DNA of 11,204 nucleotides from Acidobacteriota bacterium (GTDB lineage Bacteria > Acidobacteriota > UBA6911). Under the pieces are notes generated by a model that did not search any database, was not told the origin of the DNA, and worked only from the letters and a program-made list of their open reading frames with translations. The stretch spans positions 1 through 11,204 of the forward strand of contig JAIRVC010000376.1 in NCBI GenBank assembly GCA_031254095.1, in the 5' to 3' direction. Positions 7,870-11,204 of this stretch are shown here, one piece after another. Both the position numbers and the translations under genes were made by a program. Within the stretch, counting starts at the first letter, position 1. Each line of letters starts with the position of its first letter.

Positions 7870-7875
7870 AAGGAG
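7870..7875 (+). promoter_or_regulatory. Ribosome binding site of fliK
   Basis: AAGGAG lies five bases before the ATG at 7881 and decides the fliK start. Unlike fliI and fliJ, fliK has its own strong site after a 52-base gap, so it is likely translated independently of fliJ. Confidence 0.7.
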
Positions 7876-7880
7876 AAATT

Positions 7881-9638
7881 ATGAATGTAGATTTTCTCAC
7901 CTCTGTAAATAAACAATCCGGAACACAGTTCGGTACGACAGGCTCGTCCGGAGCGCCTGCGCCGGGATTCCGCGAACAGCTTGACCGTGTCATGCGCGAT
8001 AACGACCGGAGAAATGAATCCGCGGTCGGGAAAAAACCTGCCGGGCAAAAAAAGCCCGCAACCGCCGGAAAAGCGGGCGCGCCGGAAAAGAACGCCCCCG
8101 CGGATCAAAAATATGCCGAAAGAAAAACCGCCGAAACGCAAAAGCCGGATCAGGCGAAAGAAGCATATGAGACGGCTGAATCGAAATTTGCGCAGGCTGC
8201 CGGCGGCGATCCCGATTTCTATGGCGAACTGAAAGAGGCTGAAACTTCCGAAGCTGAAAACGAATATGCCTTGGCGCCGCAGCTTTCCGAAGCTTCAGAA
8301 ACCTCCGAAACCGATTACGCTTTCGTGCCCCAACCCGCGGAAACTCCGGCGTCCGCCGAATTTTCGGATTTTTCAGTTTCTTCTTCCGCTGACGCGTTGC
8401 TTTTTCCGCCGGAACTGCCGGGCTTTTCGGACATCGTTGAAGACGATTCAGGATTCGCCGAGATGGTGAATCTGAAAGCGGTTGTGGAAAACGCCGCCTC
8501 GGTTGCCGGTTTCAACGCTGTTCAGCAGGGAAGCTTGAGTAGTGCGGGCGCGCCGCCGCCTGCCGCGGAAGCGGAAACAGGTTTACAGGCGGTTGTAGAA
8601 AAACCGGCCGCTCCGGAACCGCAGGCTGCGAATATTCAGCAAAACGCTTCGTTTTCCGGCAGCGCGGAAAATGGCGCAAATGAGCTTTTGGCTTCAGCCT
8701 CAAGCGGCGAAACTTCCAAAACTGCCGAAATTTCCCAAGCTGTCCAAACTGCCCAAACTGCTGATGACGTGGAATTATCGGGCGCTGATTCCGCGCGTTT
8801 TGGAGTAAAAGATATTCCGGAAAACGAACTTTTCCAGAAAAACCTTGAATCGGCGCAAAATTCCGGACGCAGCGATTCCGCGGCTTCCGCATCGGCGCGT
8901 GACGGCGCGGCGCGGAATGAAATTCCGCCGGACGCAAAAACCCAGTCCGAAATCGAGCAGTCTGAACTTGCAAAACAGTCCGCCGCCCGCGCTTCTCTTG
9001 AAGATGAAGACGTGCTGCTGGAACGCATGGCCGCGCAGATGACGCGGTCGCGCGGAGGCGCGGCTTTTGCGAACGCTTCTGAAAACGCCGGGAAAACGGT
9101 ACAGGTTGCGGAAGCGTCAGTGCAGGCTGCATCCGGAGCGGTAAAGCCGGAAACGCCGGTTCAGGCAAGGAGCGTGAATGCGTCCGATCAGGAATTTGTC
9201 ATAGAATTGGCAGGCCGCATCCAGGCGCAGATTCGCGGCGGCAGGGAAATGATTCGTATTCAACTGCATCCCGAAGAACTTGGCAAGCTTGATATTCGCG
9301 CTGAAAGCGGCCGCGACGGCATTATCGCAAGGATCGCCGCCGAATCCGCGAATGTAAAAAAACTGCTGGAAAGCAATCTCCAAAGCCTGCAACAGTCGCT
9401 TGAAGCGCGCGGGTTGAAGGTTGACCGCCTTCACATTGTAGTGGAAGAAAGCATGGATGCCGCGTTATATGCCGACGGCGGGCGTTACGGCAATTCCGGC
9501 GCGGGAACGCGCAATCCTGAAGCCGTCGAATTTTCAAAATTTGCCGGTTCGATAAATGAATCGCCGCAGGACGAAGAAACGGACGATTTATCGGCGGCGG
9601 CCGAGCAGCGCGGCGTAGGTTTTTACACCGTAGCGTAG
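7881..9638 (+). CDS. fliK: Flagellar hook-length control protein FliK
   Basis: A 585-residue protein, toward the long end for FliK. Residues 1-430 are low in complexity, rich in Ala, Glu, Ser, Pro and Gln, with little hydrophobic core, as expected for the disordered secreted ruler. Two similar stretches, NEYALAPQLSE (127-137) and TDYAFVPQPAE (144-154), suggest a 51-base internal duplication. The conserved C-terminal hook domain spans about 437-528: EFVIELAGRIQAQI, then LHPEELGKLDI (from residue 462), the LxPxxLG signature, and LEARGLKVDRLHIVV. FliK measures hook length and switches export specificity by touching FlhB. Identification rests on the C-terminal domain and operon position. It is the last flagellar gene here and is followed by a modified terminator region. 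Confidence 0.93.
   Translation: MNVDFLTSVNKQSGTQFGTTGSSGAPAPGFREQLDRVMRDNDRRNESAVGKKPAGQKKPATAGKAGAPEKNAPADQKYAERKTAETQKPDQAKEAYETAESKFAQAAGGDPDFYGELKEAETSEAENEYALAPQLSEASETSETDYAFVPQPAETPASAEFSDFSVSSSADALLFPPELPGFSDIVEDDSGFAEMVNLKAVVENAASVAGFNAVQQGSLSSAGAPPPAAEAETGLQAVVEKPAAPEPQAANIQQNASFSGSAENGANELLASASSGETSKTAEISQAVQTAQTADDVELSGADSARFGVKDIPENELFQKNLESAQNSGRSDSAASASARDGAARNEIPPDAKTQSEIEQSELAKQSAARASLEDEDVLLERMAAQMTRSRGGAAFANASENAGKTVQVAEASVQAASGAVKPETPVQARSVNASDQEFVIELAGRIQAQIRGGREMIRIQLHPEELGKLDIRAESGRDGIIARIAAESANVKKLLESNLQSLQQSLEARGLKVDRLHIVVEESMDAALYADGGRYGNSGAGTRNPEAVEFSKFAGSINESPQDEETDDLSAAAEQRGVGFYTVA
8736..8762 (+). repeat. Three 9-base tandem units inside fliK
   Basis: CAAGCTGTC, CAAACTGCC and CAAACTGCT follow one another in frame and encode QAV-QTA-QTA in the disordered part of FliK. 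The run keeps the frame, so copy-number change would alter ruler length by three residues per unit. Small and possibly incidental in this low-complexity coding region. Confidence 0.5.
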
Positions 9639-9689
9639 GCGGCCGCCCGGTCGCACGTCTGGCGGATTAATTTAAAAAGGGCGCTTTAA

Positions 9690-9843
9690 GGAAACACTGA
9701 TAAATTGTCTGCGCGGGATGAAGTGCTAGGCGCACGGAGCGCAGGAACCGAGGCATATAGAGAAATATGTTGAGGTTACGAGCACCGCGCCGCCGTAAAA
9801 CAATTTGGCAATTCGCCCGCTCAGGCAATTAATCAGTGTTTCC
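9690..9843. mobile_element. MITE-like palindromic element, 154 bp, flanked by TTAA
   Basis: The ends are inverted repeats of 28 bp (9690-9717 and 9816-9843) matching at 25 positions, beginning GGAAACACTGAT. Each end abuts TTAA (9686-9689 and 9844-9847), which could be a duplicated target site, although TTAA is itself a palindrome and so extends the symmetry. The interior codes for nothing convincing and carries a further stem-loop. The size, symmetry, lack of a gene and AT target fit a non-autonomous miniature element or another small dispersed palindromic repeat. Only one copy is in the window, so mobility is unproven. Confidence 0.55.
9723..9785 (+). other. Possible structured RNA domain inside the palindromic element
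   Basis: On the + strand AACC (9746-9749) pairs with GGUU (9774-9777), followed inward by tandem G-A mismatches (9750-9751 with 9772-9773), two G-U pairs (9752-9753 with 9770-9771) and CAUAU (9754-9758) with AUAUG (9765-9769) around a six-base loop. Outside it, GUGCU (9723-9727) can pair with AGCAC (9781-9785), leaving room for a small GCGC-ACGGA-GCGC hairpin (9730-9742), a three-way junction. The G-A and G-U pairs exist only on the + strand, so the fold favours RNA made in the operon direction. No known RNA family is claimed. Confidence 0.35.
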
Positions 9844-9885
9844 TTAAAAAAGCGCCCTTTTTTGCTGCCGTAACCGCGGCATTGA

Positions 9886-11202
9886 TTACATATCATCCAT
9901 CGACAGGCCATGATACTCAATTTTATAATCTTTAAGGCAATCGCTTTTATTCATCATGTTACCGGCTTTTTCTTTTAGCGCATTGCAACGAATGTGCTTC
10001 TTGTTGCGCTTAATCTCCGCGATATGCGCTGATTTATCCAATTCATTTATGGCAATTAAGTCTATTTCATTTTGGCCGGTTCTGTCCCAGTAGGCGCCTA
10101 TTTTGGTTAAATTGCCGTTTTCAATATATTTTTCACGGAAATACCGCTCCAAAATTTTACCGCTGAATGTGGCATAATCACGCTCAATAATACGTTTTAA
10201 TTCATTGTATTGTGCAATTTCAATAATGTGAGAATATTTGTAAATGAACCGGAACCAGAATGTCAAAAAATTATCATCTATTGCATAACGCACATTTTTA
10301 GTTTCACTTTTGGCAAAAATGGGAATGGCTTTGCTGATTAATCCGTAATCATGTTCAAGACGTGTCAGATAGCCGCCTACTTCTTTTCCAATGCAGTTTT
10401 CAATTGTTCCTCTTGTATTGTCACCGCGCGCAATTGCGGAAAGGATGGTAAAATAAATGGCGTAATCTTTACTGAATTCGTCAATTAACATATTTTTTCC
10501 ATCGGTAATAAATTGAGAATCTTCACGGATGATATAATCAAGCATCTTGTTGAATTTCAATGCGTTATTATCCGCTAAAAGCTGAACGTATTTTGCAACG
10601 CCTCCGGTAAAAGCATATAGAGCAAGCAAGTCTTCAGGTTTATAATTGGGGTGCAGTTCAGTCAGAATTTCTTTTAAGGCCGACACCTTAAAAGAACGAA
10701 TTTGCAAAAAAGCCGTTGCCCTGCCAAAAAGCGGTGCTTTATAATCTTTAAAAATTTTATGCATTAATGAATAAACCGAGCCGCAAACAATCAGGTTTAT
10801 TCGGCTTTTATCCTTATTTAAGTCCCAATAATGCTGCATTTCACTGTAAACTGAAGGATTTATGTTCAAAAACTCCTGAAACTCATCAATAATCAAGGTA
10901 AAATGTTTTTCAGACGAAACCTGCATCAAGAACTGAAAAAGTCTCCCGAAGTCTGCAATGTTTCCCAAAATCGGTATGCCCAATTTTGAAGATATTTCCT
11001 CCTGAAAATCCTGGCAAAGAAACGGCTCCGCTTTTCGTGTTACAAAAAAATACAGCGCCGGTTGCCCTGAAGCATGGAGCAGCAACTGCGTTTTTCCAAT
11101 GCGCCGGCGTCCTGTTACAACGGTAAATTGCGCATTTTCCTTTGATTTTTTCGCAATTTCCTGCAAGCGGCATATTTCAGCATCTCTGTCAAAAAATCTC
11201 AT
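9886..11202 (-). CDS. Archaeal-type (ATPase_2) ATP-binding protein with DUF234-like C-terminal domain
   Basis: A 438-residue protein starting at ATG 11202, two bases from the window edge; its opening FDRDAEICRLQEI is typical of this family, so the start is probably real, but its ribosome site is out of view. Walker A is GRRRIGKT (31-38), Walker B LIIDEFQ (103-109), a sensor-like LIVCGSVYSLM lies at 137-147 and PLFGRAT at 157-163. The C-terminal part has NFLTFWFRFIYKY (311-323) and a PD-(D/E)XK-like pattern, EID (379-381) then EIK (396-398). Such proteins are frequent, patchily distributed and of uncertain role; a link to DNA or to mobile elements is only suspected. The gene is markedly more AT-rich than its neighbours, suggesting separate acquisition. 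It is convergent with fliK and has no visible flagellar role. Confidence 0.88.
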   Translation of the reverse strand: MRFFDRDAEICRLQEIAKKSKENAQFTVVTGRRRIGKTQLLLHASGQPALYFFVTRKAEPFLCQDFQEEISSKLGIPILGNIADFGRLFQFLMQVSSEKHFTLIIDEFQEFLNINPSVYSEMQHYWDLNKDKSRINLIVCGSVYSLMHKIFKDYKAPLFGRATAFLQIRSFKVSALKEILTELHPNYKPEDLLALYAFTGGVAKYVQLLADNNALKFNKMLDYIIREDSQFITDGKNMLIDEFSKDYAIYFTILSAIARGDNTRGTIENCIGKEVGGYLTRLEHDYGLISKAIPIFAKSETKNVRYAIDDNFLTFWFRFIYKYSHIIEIAQYNELKRIIERDYATFSGKILERYFREKYIENGNLTKIGAYWDRTGQNEIDLIAINELDKSAHIAEIKRNKKHIRCNALKEKAGNMMNKSDCLKDYKIEYHGLSMDDM

Positions 11203-11204
11203 TT

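Larger units (their letters stand above)
9674..9863. terminator. Operon terminator, apparently split by an inserted palindromic element
   Basis: The outer arms are AAAAAGGGCGCTTTAA (9674-9689) and TTAAAAAAGCGCCC (9844-9857) followed by T6 (9858-9863). If the stretch 9690-9847 is removed, the two halves join into a 14-bp stem, a loop of three A and a T6 tract: a classic intrinsic terminator that would work in both directions between convergent genes. In the present sequence the arms still face each other but enclose a 154-bp palindromic element. That the terminator existed first is an inference from this reconstruction. Confidence 0.6.

Noticed and set aside
8736..8762. Short tandem units considered as a CRISPR-like array
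   Set aside because: Units are nine bases, in frame within coding sequence and without spacers.
8512..9168. Long minus-strand open frame opposite fliK
   Set aside because: It is a shadow of the biased codon use in the Ala/Glu/Pro-rich fliK region; composition is odd and there is no start signal.
9866..9881. Hairpin TGCCG-N6-CGGCA downstream of the ATPase stop
   Set aside because: The stem is only five pairs and no T tract follows directly on the minus strand, so a terminator call is not supported.
9726..9920. A 64-codon open frame on the minus strand running through the palindromic element
   Set aside because: It overlaps the 3' end of the ATPase gene in another frame and lies mostly in the palindrome. 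No ribosome site or recognisable protein features were seen.

Overview
This window is the early (rod, MS-ring, switch and export) part of a bacterial flagellar operon. The lineage cannot be fixed from the sequence. Short intergenic gaps, ATGA-type stop/start overlaps, GGAG-type ribosome binding sites and a sigma-54 control circuit point to a motile, probably Gram-negative-type bacterium. Flagellar genes are moderately GC-rich, while the last gene is clearly AT-rich.

Layout: (1) 1-1080 (+) is the 3' part of a sigma-54-dependent activator with an AAA+ domain and a Fis-type helix-turn-helix, of the FlbD/FlrC kind; its N-terminus lies outside the window. (2) 1081-1300 is a regulatory gap with an inverted repeat, a weak hairpin, a well-matched -24/-12 promoter (GG at 1238-1239, GC at 1250-1251) and a double ribosome binding site. 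(3) 1301-9638 (+) is flgB-flgC-fliE-fliF-fliG-fliH-fliI-fliJ-fliK, nine genes with gaps of 52 bases or less, probably one transcript. (4) 9639-9885 holds a 154-bp palindromic, MITE-like element flanked by TTAA; it appears to sit inside the loop of what was a near-perfect intrinsic terminator. (5) 9886-11202 (-) is a convergent, AT-rich gene for an archaeal-type ATPase with a DUF234-like C-terminus, unrelated to flagella.

How the genes work together: FliF forms the MS ring, FliE joins it to the rod, and FlgB and FlgC are proximal rod subunits. FliG is the torque-transmitting switch protein on the cytoplasmic face of FliF. FliH, FliI and FliJ form the export ATPase complex that feeds the type III export gate, and FliK is the secreted hook-length ruler. 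The upstream activator with a sigma-54 promoter directly before flgB suggests local control of this operon. Hook genes such as flgD and flgE do not follow fliK here, so the operon seems to end at fliK.

The least ordinary part is 9674-9863. The element has 28-bp inverted ends (25 of 28 matching), sits between TTAA copies, and contains a stem with tandem G-A and G-U pairs that folds better in the + orientation. Removing it with one TTAA restores a 14-bp stem, 3-base loop and T6 tract. No CRISPR array, tRNA or rRNA was seen.
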